Below are positions 53,884-63,037 of a stretch of DNA of 64,000 nucleotides, piece by piece. Location of the stretch: assembly GCF_000143965.1 (NCBI RefSeq), contig NC_014365.1, positions 3,127,501-3,191,500 of the forward strand, given 5' to 3'. The DNA is from Desulfarculus baarsii DSM 2075 (GTDB lineage Bacteria; Desulfobacterota; Desulfarculia; Desulfarculales; Desulfarculaceae). The translations under genes were made by a program, and so were the position numbers. The number at the start of each line of letters is the position of its first letter. Within the stretch, counting starts at the first letter, position 1. Below the pieces are notes generated by a model, which was not told the DNA's origin, did no database searches, and was given only the letters and a program-made list of their open reading frames with translations.

Positions 53884-54517
53884 GCCGGCTGGGGCCATCG
53901 CGGCGCGCGCGATGGGCCACCGGCTCCTGCACAACCACCAGGCCCAGGGCGCTGGCCGCCAGCACCAGCCCGGCCGAGGGCGCAAGGGCCTTGGGGCCAA
54001 GCAGCGGCGTCAGGCGCTCCAGGCACGGCCGGCCGATCAGCTTGAACGGCGCGTTGACGTCGGCCAGGCGCGCGCCAAAAAGCAGCCGGCCCAGCAAACG
54101 CAGCGTCCGGCTGATCAGCGCCCGACCCGGCCCTTCCCAGCGGCCCTGACGCACGCCCACCACCATGGCCGCGCCCTGGCGTCTGGCCCACAACCGCCAA
54201 AAATCCTCGGCGTCCTGCTGGCGATCGGCGTCGATGAGCAACACCCACGGCGCCCGCGAGCGGGCCAGGCCGGTCATCAGCGCCGGGCCGTGGCCGGCGT
54301 TGGCCTGGTGGATCACCACCAGCCGGGGGGCCAGGCCCTGGGCCAGGCGGTCGAGGATGGGGCCCGTGCCGTCGGTCCCGCCGTCATCGACGACGATCAG
54401 CCGCGAGCCGGGCAACCGGCCCAGAATGGCGCGGTCGACCTCGGCCACGGCGGTCTCGACGCCGGCGGCCTCGTTGAAGGCCGGCATGATCACATCGACT
54501 GTTTCAACAGGGCCCAT
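53798..54517 (-). CDS. Family 2 glycosyltransferase
   Basis: 239 residues from ATG 54517 (GGGA seven bases upstream); GTG 54529 is an alternative. GT2 signatures: V-D-V-I-M-P-A-F-N-E-A-A-G-V, V-V-D-D-G-G-T-D-G-T, N-A-G-H-G-P-A-L, and the DxD-like site L-I-D-A-D-R-Q-Q-D. It resembles polyprenyl-phosphate sugar transferases (DPM1-like), but without a clear C-terminal membrane anchor. It would make a lipid-linked sugar for the GT-C proteins encoded opposite (inference). The gene overlaps the Agl23-type gene tail-to-tail by 86 bases and its upstream neighbour by 28 bases. Confidence 0.88.
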   Translation of the reverse strand: MGPVETVDVIMPAFNEAAGVETAVAEVDRAILGRLPGSRLIVVDDGGTDGTGPILDRLAQGLAPRLVVIHQANAGHGPALMTGLARSRAPWVLLIDADRQQDAEDFWRLWARRQGAAMVVGVRQGRWEGPGRALISRTLRLLGRLLFGARLADVNAPFKLIGRPCLERLTPLLGPKALAPSAGLVLAASALGLVVVQEPVAHRARRDGPSRLIGRRLLRLCWAAALELWRLRLRLARAR

Positions 54518-55860
54518 TGTTCGTCCCACAGCGGCTCGCCGGCCGCGCCCAACAGCCGGCCCACGGCCTCTTGGCCCATGCGCGCGGCGTGATCCATGTT
54601 GCCGATCTCGTAGAGCCAGCCGCCCAGGCGGCCCCGCGAGAACACACCCAGGCCCTCCAGAAAATCGTGCAGCAGGCGCAGGTCATCCTCGCGGCCCAAG
54701 GTCGGCGCGGGATAGGCCACCGGCAACAGCCGCGTGAACACGCTCACCGGCCGCTCGCCCGGTTGGGCCAGGCCGGCGCGGATCAGGCCCTCCCGCACGG
54801 CCTGGACCAAACCAGCCGGCTGGTCCGCGCTCCCGCCCGGCGCGGGAACCTCGGCCAGATAGGCCCGCCAGCGCCTGGCGTCGGCCCCCGGCAGATTGGC
54901 CGGGCCATGGGCGGCCATGTTGGTCAGGCGGCTGAAGATGAACTCGGGCTCCGGGAAATACATCCAGGCCGCCGCCTCGGCCGGCATGGGGCCGGCCAGG
55001 CCCAGGCCCACCAGCCACATGGCGTTGTGCTTCAGGCGCGCGGCCGCGGCCAGGGCCCGGGCCGGCGGCGCGGGCCGCAGCATGGCCAGCAGGCGCGGCA
55101 GGGGCATGGTCGAGATCAGGCCGTCCCAGGCCAGGCGCTGGCCGTCGGCCAGGTGGATCGTCCGCGCCCCGGCGTCGATGGCCTCCACCGCCGCCTTCAA
55201 GCGCAGGCCATCGCCCAGGGCCCGGGCCATGGCCACGAAGGGCCGCCCCGCGCCGCCCTGGGCCGGATAAAAATAATGGTTGTTGGGCCCCCAATCGGCC
55301 CGACCATCGGCCGGGGCCACCCGCCGGTCCACCCAAAGGCTGCTCATGCCCTCCAGGGGGGTTTGCCACAGCTTGGCGTTGAACGGCCAGAAAAAGGCCT
55401 CGGCCAGGGGCCGGCCGTAGACGGCAGCGCACCAGGCGGCGAAGCTCTGGCCCGGCGTCGCGCCCGGCGCTTGAGCCAGGCCCTGGGCCAGGGGCGCGGC
55501 CAGCGCGGGCGGCAGCGTTTGAAAGTGGCTCTGGAAGGGGAAATCCACCCAGTGGCCGCTATAAAAAACCTTGGCCCGCCGCCGGCGCTCCACCATTGTC
55601 GCCCGGCCAGGGCCCGACAGCAACGCCATGAACCCCGGCCAGGACGAGAAAAACACGTGGCCGCCCATGTCCCAGACAAAACCGCGTTCGTCGCGCAACG
55701 AGCCACTCAGGCCGCCGACGCGCGCGGAGGCCTCCAGCACCAGCCAATCGGCCTGGCTCTGCCCGGCCAGGGCCAAACCAGCGGCCAAACCGGTCGGCCC
55801 GGCCCCGATGACCACGATGCGCGGGCGTTTTGGTTGCCGGCTGGCGTAAGGGCGGTTCAT
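54490..55860 (-). CDS. FAD-dependent UDP-galactopyranose mutase-like/amine oxidase-fold protein
   Basis: 456 residues. Dinucleotide site I-V-V-I-G-A-G-P-T-G-L-A-A-G (about 15-28), the second FAD motif E-A-S-A-R-V-G-G-L-S-G-S, and the F-N-A-K-L-W-Q-T-P-L-E-G-M-S segment typical of UGM-like sugar mutases and related protoporphyrinogen-oxidase-fold proteins. In such operons it acts on a nucleotide- or lipid-linked sugar; the substrate cannot be read. It precedes the family 2 glycosyltransferase gene, 28 bases overlapping. The divergent region to argJ (258 bases) holds no gene. Confidence 0.85.
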   Translation of the reverse strand: MNRPYASRQPKRPRIVVIGAGPTGLAAGLALAGQSQADWLVLEASARVGGLSGSLRDERGFVWDMGGHVFFSSWPGFMALLSGPGRATMVERRRRAKVFYSGHWVDFPFQSHFQTLPPALAAPLAQGLAQAPGATPGQSFAAWCAAVYGRPLAEAFFWPFNAKLWQTPLEGMSSLWVDRRVAPADGRADWGPNNHYFYPAQGGAGRPFVAMARALGDGLRLKAAVEAIDAGARTIHLADGQRLAWDGLISTMPLPRLLAMLRPAPPARALAAAARLKHNAMWLVGLGLAGPMPAEAAAWMYFPEPEFIFSRLTNMAAHGPANLPGADARRWRAYLAEVPAPGGSADQPAGLVQAVREGLIRAGLAQPGERPVSVFTRLLPVAYPAPTLGREDDLRLLHDFLEGLGVFSRGRLGGWLYEIGNMDHAARMGQEAVGRLLGAAGEPLWDEQWALLKQSM

Positions 55861-56118
55861 ACTTTCGCGCCTGGTGGGTTGGGGCCGGCGCGCGGCGCGC
55901 CTTCCGGCCGAGGTTCAATCGCCGGGGCAGGCCTTGCTCGGGGTTTTGAAAATACTACGCCAGCGCCCGCCGGTCAAGCCGAGCGCTGGCGTGGGGCGCG
56001 CGGCCGGGTTATAGTGGCGCGGCGTCACGCCCGACGTGGACCTGGCGCGCCGCTGGTGTAAAATAGGCCCCGCGCGACCAGCGCCATTCAACGGTTTGGC
56101 CCACGGGAGGACACGGCC

Positions 56119-57369
56119 ATGAACGACTTGCCCAAACTGCACGACGGCCCGCTCAAAGGCGCGGCCCAGGTTGACCCGGTCATCGACGGCTTCAAAGGCG
56201 CGGCCGTGGCCTGCGGCCTGCGCAAGGATGGTCGCGAGGACTTGGCCCTGATCGTCGCCGACCACGCCGTCGACGCCGCCGGCCTGTTCACCACCAACCG
56301 CCTTTTCGCCGCGCCGGTGGCCGTGGCCAAAAACCACATCCAGGCCGGCCGGGCCAGGGTGATCCTGGCCAACAGCGGCGGGGCCAACGCCGCCACCGGC
56401 CAGGCCGGTTTGGAGGCCTGCCTGCGCGCCTGCCAAGAGGCCGCCCGCGTGGCGGATTGCCCGCTGACGGAGGTGCTGCCCTGCTCCACCGGCGTCATCG
56501 GCCAGGTGCTCGACGACCAAAAAATCCGCGCCAAGCTGCCCGAATTATTCGCCAGCGCCGATGACCAAGGCCTGGCCCGCGCCGCCGGGGCGATCATGAC
56601 CACCGACGCCTTCCGCAAGATGGCCCGGGCCGAGGCGATCATCGACGGCAAGAAAGTCAGCGTCCTGGGCCTGGCCAAGGGCGCGGGGATGATCCGCCCC
56701 GACATGGCCACGCTATTGTGCTTCGTGCTCACCGACGCCGCGGCCTCGCCCCAGGCCCTTGGCCTGGCCCTGGGCCGGGCGGTGGAGCAAAGTTTCAATC
56801 GCATCACCGTCGATGGCGACATGTCCACCAACGACACGATCCTGCTCTTGGCCAGCGGCCGGGCCGCCAACACCCGCCTGGAGGGCGACGGCCCCGGCCT
56901 GAGCGCCCTGACCGAGGCCCTCACCGCCGTCTGCCAGGATCTGGCCCAGATGATGGTCTGCGATGGCGAAGGGGCCGGGCGCATGGCCCTGTTGCACATC
57001 ACCGGCGCGGCCGACCAGTCCAGCGCGCGCAAGCTCTGCTTCGCCATCGGCAACTCGCCCCTGGTCAAAACGGCCCTGGCCAGCCCCGACCCCTATTGGG
57101 GCCGCATGCTCTCGGCCGCCGGGGCCGAGGCCGCCCGCGAAAACCTGCCCTTCCAGCCCGAAAAAACCAGGGTGTGGATCGAAGGAATCCTGGTGGGCGA
57201 CCACGGCGCGCGCGCCAGCCTCGAGGCCGAGGAAGCCGCCGGTCGGGCCATGCAAAAGCCCAGGGTCTCGGTGCGTATTGACCTGGGTCTGGGCCAGGGG
57301 CAATACTGGGTCATGGCCAGCGACCTGGATCACAACTACATCACCCTCAACGTCTCGTATCGCTCGTAG
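56119..57369 (+). CDS. argJ: Bifunctional ornithine acetyltransferase/N-acetylglutamate synthase
   Basis: 416 residues with GGGAGG upstream of the ATG. Self-cleavage site in K-G-A-G-M-I-R-P-D-M-A-T-L-L: cleavage before the Thr yields alpha and beta chains. Other motifs: G-L-F-T-T-N-R-L-F-A-A-P-V, N-S-G-G-A-N-A-A-T-G and C-S-T-G-V-I-G, and the beta-chain N-D-T segment in S-T-N-D-T-I-L-L-L. It recycles acetyl groups in arginine synthesis. An ArgA-like enzyme is encoded at 41571-42023. Confidence 0.95.
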   Translation: MNDLPKLHDGPLKGAAQVDPVIDGFKGAAVACGLRKDGREDLALIVADHAVDAAGLFTTNRLFAAPVAVAKNHIQAGRARVILANSGGANAATGQAGLEACLRACQEAARVADCPLTEVLPCSTGVIGQVLDDQKIRAKLPELFASADDQGLARAAGAIMTTDAFRKMARAEAIIDGKKVSVLGLAKGAGMIRPDMATLLCFVLTDAAASPQALGLALGRAVEQSFNRITVDGDMSTNDTILLLASGRAANTRLEGDGPGLSALTEALTAVCQDLAQMMVCDGEGAGRMALLHITGAADQSSARKLCFAIGNSPLVKTALASPDPYWGRMLSAAGAEAARENLPFQPEKTRVWIEGILVGDHGARASLEAEEAAGRAMQKPRVSVRIDLGLGQGQYWVMASDLDHNYITLNVSYRS

Positions 57370-57402
57370 GCGGGCGCGGCGGGAAAGGGCGTTTAGGGCG
57401 CG

Positions 57403-58155
57403 ATGATCGAGCAAACCAAGGCCGGGCTGAGCCTGATGCGCTTCGAGTCGTTGGCGGGCCTGCCGGGCCTGGCCCACTGGGTGAGCACCCGGCAGGGCGG
57501 GGTCAGCGCCGCGCCCTTTGACAGCCTCAACCTGGGCGGCGGCCAGGACGATCCCCTCAAGGTGACGCAGAACCGCCAACTCTTGCGCCTGGGCCTGGAG
57601 CTGCCGGCCATGACCTGGGCCAGGCAGGTCCACGGCGTGGAGATCATCGAGGTCGGCCCGGACGACAACGGCTCCGTGGGCCAGGCCGACGGCCTGATGA
57701 CCGACGCGCCGGGCGTGGGTCTTTTGATCAAGCAGGCCGACTGCCAGGCTGTTTTGCTCTACGCGCCGCGGCGACGGGCCCTGGCCAACCTGCACGTGGG
57801 CTGGCGGGGCAACGTGCAAAATATGCCCGGCCGGGGCGTGGAGCGCCTGTGCCGGCGCTACGACGTCGCGCCGGCCGAGTTGCACGCGGCCATTTCGCCC
57901 AGCCTGGGGCCGTGCTGCGGCCAGTTCGTCAACTGGCGTGACGAGTTGCCGGCCTGGTTCACAAGCTTTCGCGTCCACGAGGACCGCTTCGACCTGGTCG
58001 CCGTCACCGCCAGCCAGTTGCGCCAAGCCGGCGTGCCAGCCGAAAACATCCAGGCCAGCGGCCTGTGCACGCGCTGCGACCGGCGCTTTTTTTCCTATCG
58101 CCGCGACGGCCGCACCGGCCGCTTTGGCACGGTGGCGGCCATCAGTTGGGAGTGA
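57403..58155 (+). CDS. pgeF: Laccase-domain purine nucleoside phosphorylase-type protein
   Basis: 250 residues of the DUF152/YfiH (PgeF) family. Metal-site residues are in R-Q-V-H-G, A-D-C-Q-A-V-L-L-Y and H-V-G-W-R-G; the C-terminus carries C-T-R-C-D-R-R-F-F-S-Y-R-R-D. Known members are adenosine/purine nucleoside phosphorylases or editing factors for peptidoglycan precursor synthesis, not true laccases. Start 33 bases after argJ; five bases before pyrK. Confidence 0.88.
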   Translation: MIEQTKAGLSLMRFESLAGLPGLAHWVSTRQGGVSAAPFDSLNLGGGQDDPLKVTQNRQLLRLGLELPAMTWARQVHGVEIIEVGPDDNGSVGQADGLMTDAPGVGLLIKQADCQAVLLYAPRRRALANLHVGWRGNVQNMPGRGVERLCRRYDVAPAELHAAISPSLGPCCGQFVNWRDELPAWFTSFRVHEDRFDLVAVTASQLRQAGVPAENIQASGLCTRCDRRFFSYRRDGRTGRFGTVAAISWE

Positions 58156-58160
58156 CGATC

Positions 58161-58940
58161 ATGCACGGCGCGGCCATCGTCGGCCAAAACCGCCAACTGG
58201 CGCGAGACGTTTTTCTGCTGAGCCTCCAGGCCCCGGAGCTGGCCCGCGCCGCCGCGCCGGGGCAGTTTTTGATGCTGCGGGTGACCTCCGGCCCGGAGCC
58301 GCTGCTGGCCCGGCCATTTTCGATCCACGCCGTGGAGGGCGACGACGTCGGCGTGCTCTATCGGGTGGTGGGCCGGGGCACCAGGCTGCTGGCCCAGGCG
58401 ACGGCCGGCCAGCGGCTCGAACTGTGGGGCCCGCTGGGCCGGGGCTTTGACCTGGCGCTGGAGCGGCCGCTGTTGGTGGCCGGCGGCATGGGGATTGCGC
58501 CGCTGCGTTTCGCGGCCCAGCGCCTGACGGCGCGCGGCGCGCGGCCACGGCTGCTGTGCGGGCTGGCCAGCGCGACGGGCCTGGGCGGCCTGGTCGAGGC
58601 CGTGGACGAATGCCTGACGGCCCAGTCTTGCGCGGTGAGTTGGGTCACGGAAGACGGCTCGCTGGGCGAGCGGGGCCTGGTCACGGCGCTATTGGACCGG
58701 GCGCTGGAGGGCGTCGACGGCGTGCTCTGCTGCGGGCCCATGGCCATGCTGCGGGCGGTGGCCGAGGCCTGCGGCCGGCAAGGCGTGGCCTGCCAGGTCT
58801 CGTTGGAGGCGCCCATGGCCTGCGGAGTGGGGGCCTGCCTGGGCTGCGTGATCCCGGCGGCGGATGGTGGTTATCTGCGGGCCTGTCAGGAGGGCCCGGT
58901 CTTGCCTGCGGCGGCGGTGGATTGGCCGCGCCTGGCCTGA
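58161..58940 (+). CDS. pyrK: Dihydroorotate dehydrogenase electron-transfer subunit
   Basis: 259 residues from ATG 58161 (frame is open further upstream but overlaps pgeF). FAD-binding domain with R-P-F-S-I-H and G-G-M-G-I-A-P-L-R, NAD-binding domain ending in C-C-G-P-M-A-M-L, and [2Fe-2S] cluster C-G-V-G-A-C-L-G-C-V-I-P with the fourth Cys in R-A-C-Q-E-G. It passes electrons from PyrD to NAD. The partner gene is two genes downstream. Confidence 0.93.
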   Translation: MHGAAIVGQNRQLARDVFLLSLQAPELARAAAPGQFLMLRVTSGPEPLLARPFSIHAVEGDDVGVLYRVVGRGTRLLAQATAGQRLELWGPLGRGFDLALERPLLVAGGMGIAPLRFAAQRLTARGARPRLLCGLASATGLGGLVEAVDECLTAQSCAVSWVTEDGSLGERGLVTALLDRALEGVDGVLCCGPMAMLRAVAEACGRQGVACQVSLEAPMACGVGACLGCVIPAADGGYLRACQEGPVLPAAAVDWPRLA

Positions 58941-58965
58941 ACGGCCGGCGGAAAGGAACGTGAGC

Positions 58966-59628
58966 ATGGGCGAGGACGTGGCTGTTTTTCTGGCCCCGGC
59001 GCCGGGCATTGAGTGCGACAATCCCGGCGTCATCGAGCTGGCCGCGCGCGTCTGCGCCGGCGCGCGGGGTGAGGTGGCCAAGGCCGAGGCCCTGTTTCTG
59101 TGGGTCCGCGACCAGATCGCCTACACCATGACCGCGCCGTTCTGGGAGTTGGAGCACTATCTGGCCAGCGCCGTCATCGCCCGGGGCAAGGGCTATTGCG
59201 TGCAAAAATCGGCCCTGCTGGTGACCCTGGCCCGGGCGGCGGGCATCCCGGCGCGCATGTGTTTCGCCGATATCGACAACCTGGCCATCGCCCCCCACGT
59301 GGTCCAGATGATGGGCGGCCACGGCTTTGTCTGGCACAGCTACGCCCAGTGGCTGATCGACGGCCAGTGGCGGAAGGCCACGCCGGCCTTTGACGCCGCG
59401 CTCTGCCGCGAGCACGGCCTGCCGGTGGTGGAGTTTCGGCCGGGCCAGGATTTGCTGCTGCCGGCCCAGACCCTGGACGGCCGGCCCTACATCGTTTATC
59501 GGGCCGATCACGGCTGGCGCGCGGGCCTGCCGCTGGCGGAGATCATGGCCGGCTGGCTGGCCCATTATGGCCCCGAGGGCGTGGCGGCCTTTCGCCGGAT
59601 GATCGAAGAGCAAAAGGAGGCCCTGTGA
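58966..59628 (+). CDS. Transglutaminase-like cysteine peptidase-fold protein
   Basis: 220 residues from ATG 58966 (AAGGA upstream). Transglutaminase core with catalytic Cys in G-K-G-Y-C-V-Q-K-S-A-L-L, His in G-F-V-W-H-S-Y-A, and Asp in A-T-P-A-F-D, spaced as in the family. No signal peptide, so cytoplasmic. It is inserted between pyrK and pyrD and overlaps pyrD by four bases (GTGA). A role in pyrimidine synthesis is not known; it may simply be cotranscribed. Confidence 0.85.
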   Translation: MGEDVAVFLAPAPGIECDNPGVIELAARVCAGARGEVAKAEALFLWVRDQIAYTMTAPFWELEHYLASAVIARGKGYCVQKSALLVTLARAAGIPARMCFADIDNLAIAPHVVQMMGGHGFVWHSYAQWLIDGQWRKATPAFDAALCREHGLPVVEFRPGQDLLLPAQTLDGRPYIVYRADHGWRAGLPLAEIMAGWLAHYGPEGVAAFRRMIEEQKEAL

Positions 59629-60548
59629 ACGGCCGGCCGGAGATGAACACCAGCGTGGGCGGGCTGAGGCTACGAAACCCCGTCATCGCCGCCAGCGGAA
59701 CATTTGGCTATGGCCGCGAATATGCGCCGTATTTCGCCTTGGAGCGCATCGGCGGCCTGGTCACCAAAGGCGTGAGCCTGCGCCCCCGCGACGGCAACAA
59801 GCCGCCCCGCGTCTGCGAGACCAGCGCGGGCATGCTAAACGCCATCGGCCTGGCCAACGTGGGCGTGGAGGCCTTCGTGGCCGACAAGCTGCCCTGGCTG
59901 GCCGGGCAAGACACGCCGGCGGCGGTCAACCTCTATGGCGAGTCCATCGACGAATTCGTCCAACTGGCCCAGCGCCTGGACGGCCTGGCCGGCGTGGCCG
60001 CCCTGGAGCTGAACGTCTCGTGCCCCAACGTCAAGGCCGGCGGCATGGCCTTCGGGACCAACCCCCAGGCCGTGGCCCAAGTCACCGCCGCCGTGCGCCG
60101 CGTCACCAGCCTGCCGCTGTGGGTCAAGCTCACGCCCAACGTCACCGACCCCGTGGCCGTGGCCGGCGCGGCCATGGAGGCCGGGGCCGACGCCCTGTGC
60201 CTGATCAACACCTTGCTGGGCATGGCCATCGACGCCCGCCGCCGCGCGCCGCGCCTGGCCAACGTGGTGGGCGGGCTTTCGGGACCGGCGATCAAGCCGG
60301 TGGGCCTGCGCATGGTCTGGCAGGTGGCCCGGGCCCTGCCCGGCGCGCCGATCATCGGCCTGGGCGGCATTTGCTGCGGCGAGGACGCGGCCGAATACCT
60401 GCTGGCCGGGGCCTCGGCGGTGCAGGTGGGCACGGCGTCGTTCGCCGATCCCACGGCCTGCGCCAGAGTGGCCGACGAGTTGGCCCGCTTCTGCGCCGAG
60501 GAAGGCGTGTCCGCGGTCAGCCAGCTCATCGGCGGGCTGCGCGCCTAG
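59625..60548 (+). CDS. pyrD: Dihydroorotate dehydrogenase B, catalytic subunit
   Basis: 307 residues, GTG start coupled to the previous gene. FMN-binding barrel with N-P-V-I-A-A-S-G-T-F-G-Y-G, the catalytic Cys of class 1B in N-V-S-C-P-N-V-K-A-G-G, K-L-T-P-N-V-T-D, and phosphate-binding G-L-G-G-I-C-C-G-E-D-A. It uses PyrK to reach NAD as acceptor. Convergent with selB, nine bases apart. Confidence 0.96.
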   Translation: MNGRPEMNTSVGGLRLRNPVIAASGTFGYGREYAPYFALERIGGLVTKGVSLRPRDGNKPPRVCETSAGMLNAIGLANVGVEAFVADKLPWLAGQDTPAAVNLYGESIDEFVQLAQRLDGLAGVAALELNVSCPNVKAGGMAFGTNPQAVAQVTAAVRRVTSLPLWVKLTPNVTDPVAVAGAAMEAGADALCLINTLLGMAIDARRRAPRLANVVGGLSGPAIKPVGLRMVWQVARALPGAPIIGLGGICCGEDAAEYLLAGASAVQVGTASFADPTACARVADELARFCAEEGVSAVSQLIGGLRA

Positions 60549-60557
60549 CCGTAGCCG

Positions 60558-62462
60558 CTATTTGCGGCGCAGCACCCGCTCGTCGCCCAGGCGCATGGTC
60601 AGCTGGATGGTGTCGAAGTACTCCAAAAGCGGGATGATGTACTTGCGCGAGAGCCCCAGCATCTCCTTGAACTGCTGGGCGTCGATCTTGCCGTGGCTCT
60701 CCAGGTGGGCCACCAGCTTGGCCTTGATGGCCTCCAGCGCCGGGCCGTGATAGTAAAGGTCTTCCTTGATCCTCGTCAGGACGCCCTCGTTTTGCATCAC
60801 CGCCAGCAACTGGCCCAACTGCTTTTTGTTCTGCCCCTCGGCCACGTCCTTGAGCGACGGCGGGGCGAGGCCGCCCTGGCGATAGGCCGCCTCGATCTTG
60901 GCGCGCAGGGCCTGGTCGTCGGCGGCCAGGCGCACCTCGTGGCCAGGCAGGCGCACCAGCTCTTTTTCGGCGATCAGCCGGCCGTCGGCCTCCAGTTTTC
61001 TTTGCAGATGGCCAAAGAGCTTGGGCTCCAGGCCCCGGGCCAGGCGGGTGCGCAACTCCTCGCGGGGCATGCCGGGTTTCAGCGGGTTCTGCCCATGATA
61101 TTGGCCCACCACTTCCACGGCCTCATCCAGCAGGGCCTGTTGCACGCCGGCCTCGATCAAAAGCCCAGCTTCCTTGTCAAAGCGGATCAGCTCCTGCTTG
61201 GAGAGCATGTCGGCCAACAGCGCGCTCAGCTCCTTGGGGGCCAGGTTGGTCAGGCGCACCAGATCGCGCTCGGTGACGCCGCGCTCGCCGGCCAGGCGGG
61301 CGTGCACGGCCACCAGCTCACGGGCGCGGCCGGATTTGAGCGTCTCCAGGTCGGCCAAAATCTCGGGGCGGTTGCGCTTGTGGCGCACGGGGTGGGGATG
61401 CAGCACGCGACCGCCGGCGATGGTGCGCACCGGCGAATAAGAACGAATCACGAAGCGGTCGCCGGCCATCACCGCCACCGCCTCTTCCAGGCGCACCTGG
61501 CACAGGGCCTGATCGCCGGGGACCAGGGCGTCGCGGTCCAGAAAATGAATGCGGCCCATCACCTCCACCGTGCCGGTGTGCAGGCGGATCGGCGCGCGGT
61601 GCTTGAGCGGCCGAGCCATCTCGGCCAGGGCTTGGACCTCCACGTCCAGCCACAGCGAGGGCCGCAGCACGCCAGGCTCGGAGAGCACGTCGCCACGGGC
61701 GATCTGATCTTTGTCCAGGCCCTGGAGGTTGACCGCCGTGCGCTGGCCGCGCCGCGAGCTTTGGCAATCCTGGCCGTGGTTTTGCAGGCCGCGCACCTTG
61801 GCCGTGACGCCCCGGGGATAGACCTCCAGCTCGTCGCCGATCTTGACCTGGCCGCCGATGGAGGTGCCGGTGACCACGGTGCCAAAGCCCTTGATCGAAA
61901 AAACGCGATCGATGGGCAGGCGAAAGGGCCCCAGGGCCGGGCGCTCGTCCAAAGAGGCGGCGATGCGGTCGAGCTCGGCCACGAGCAGGTCCAGGCCCTG
62001 GCCGCTGACCGCCGAGACCGGCACGATGGGCGCGTCTTCCAGAAACGTGCCCTGGACGTAGGCCCGGATGTCCTCGCCGACCAATTCCAGCCAATCGGGC
62101 TCGACCATGTCGACCTTGGTCAGGGCCACCAGGCCGGCCTGCACGCCCAGCAGCGCGCATATGTCCATGTGCTCGCGGGTCTGGGGCATGACGCCCTCGT
62201 CGGCGGCGATGACCAGGGCCACCATGTCGATGCCCGCCGCGCCGGCGACCATGTTTTTGACAAAGCGCTCGTGACCCGGCACGTCGACGATGCCCAGGCG
62301 CTGGCCCGAGGGCAGATCCAGGTGGGCGAATCCAAGCTCGATGGTGATGCCCCGGGCCTTTTCTTCCTTGAGGCGATCGGTGTCGACGCCGGTGAGGGCC
62401 TTGACCAGGGAGGTCTTGCCGTGATCGATGTGGCCTGCCGTGCCCAAGACAAGTTGCTTCAT
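60558..62462 (-). CDS. selB: Selenocysteine-specific elongation factor
   Basis: 634 residues from ATG 62460-62462 (the open frame extends to 62615 without start support). GTPase domain with [19 protein letters not shown] and T-K-V-D; domains 2 and 3 follow; the C-terminal third is four winged helices that read the SECIS hairpin ([30 protein letters not shown]). Its presence shows that this genome encodes selenoproteins. No in-frame UGA selenocysteine gene is apparent in this window. Confidence 0.96.
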   Translation of the reverse strand: MKQLVLGTAGHIDHGKTSLVKALTGVDTDRLKEEKARGITIELGFAHLDLPSGQRLGIVDVPGHERFVKNMVAGAAGIDMVALVIAADEGVMPQTREHMDICALLGVQAGLVALTKVDMVEPDWLELVGEDIRAYVQGTFLEDAPIVPVSAVSGQGLDLLVAELDRIAASLDERPALGPFRLPIDRVFSIKGFGTVVTGTSIGGQVKIGDELEVYPRGVTAKVRGLQNHGQDCQSSRRGQRTAVNLQGLDKDQIARGDVLSEPGVLRPSLWLDVEVQALAEMARPLKHRAPIRLHTGTVEVMGRIHFLDRDALVPGDQALCQVRLEEAVAVMAGDRFVIRSYSPVRTIAGGRVLHPHPVRHKRNRPEILADLETLKSGRARELVAVHARLAGERGVTERDLVRLTNLAPKELSALLADMLSKQELIRFDKEAGLLIEAGVQQALLDEAVEVVGQYHGQNPLKPGMPREELRTRLARGLEPKLFGHLQRKLEADGRLIAEKELVRLPGHEVRLAADDQALRAKIEAAYRQGGLAPPSLKDVAEGQNKKQLGQLLAVMQNEGVLTRIKEDLYYHGPALEAIKAKLVAHLESHGKIDAQQFKEMLGLSRKYIIPLLEYFDTIQLTMRLGDERVLRRK

Positions 62463-62599
62463 CGTTAAAAAATCCTCTGCGTGAACCAAACGGAATCCTT
62501 GATCAAGCTGGCGCTGAACGCCTCGAGGCCATGAATTGTCGCCCGCGCCGTCAAGAGTGCGGCCTTGACCAGCGGCCGATCTCATTATAATAACCATCC

Positions 62600-63037
62600 A
62601 TGAGCCAGGCGACACCAGGCAAAATCATGGCCCTGGACGTGGGCCGGGCGCGCATAGGCGTGGCCGTCAGCGACGAGGCCGGCCTGACGGCCCAGCCCCT
62701 GTGCGTGCTGCGCCGCCAGGGCCGCGACGAGGACGTGCGGGCCATTGGCCGCCTGGCCCAGCGCGAAGGGGCGCGGCTGATTGTCCTGGGCCTGCCGCTG
62801 CACAACGACCAGATCGGCCCCGAGGCCCAGCGCGTGATCAGCCTGGGCCGGCGGCTCCAGCGACGGCTGGGCCTGCCGGTGGGGTTCACCAACGAGGAAG
62901 ACACCACCATCGAGGCCCACGAAGCCATGCTGGAGGCCGACCTCAGCCGCAAACGGCGGGCCGAGGTGGTGGACAAGGTCGCCGCGGCGCTGATCCTGCG
63001 GCGTTGGCTCGACGGCATGCGCGAGGAGGTTTTATGA
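62600..63037 (+). CDS. ruvX: Putative pre-16S rRNA nuclease/Holliday junction resolvase-like
   Basis: 145 residues of the YqgF/RuvX family: A-L-D-V-G-R-A-R-I-G-V-A-V-S-D near the N-terminus, V-L-G-L-P-L-H-N-D in the middle, and E-V-V-D-K-V-A-A-A-L-I-L near the end. RNase H-like fold; acts in 16S rRNA 5' processing. It overlaps mltG by four bases (ATGA), a very common pairing. Divergent from selB. Confidence 0.93.
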   Translation: MSQATPGKIMALDVGRARIGVAVSDEAGLTAQPLCVLRRQGRDEDVRAIGRLAQREGARLIVLGLPLHNDQIGPEAQRVISLGRRLQRRLGLPVGFTNEEDTTIEAHEAMLEADLSRKRRAEVVDKVAAALILRRWLDGMREEVL

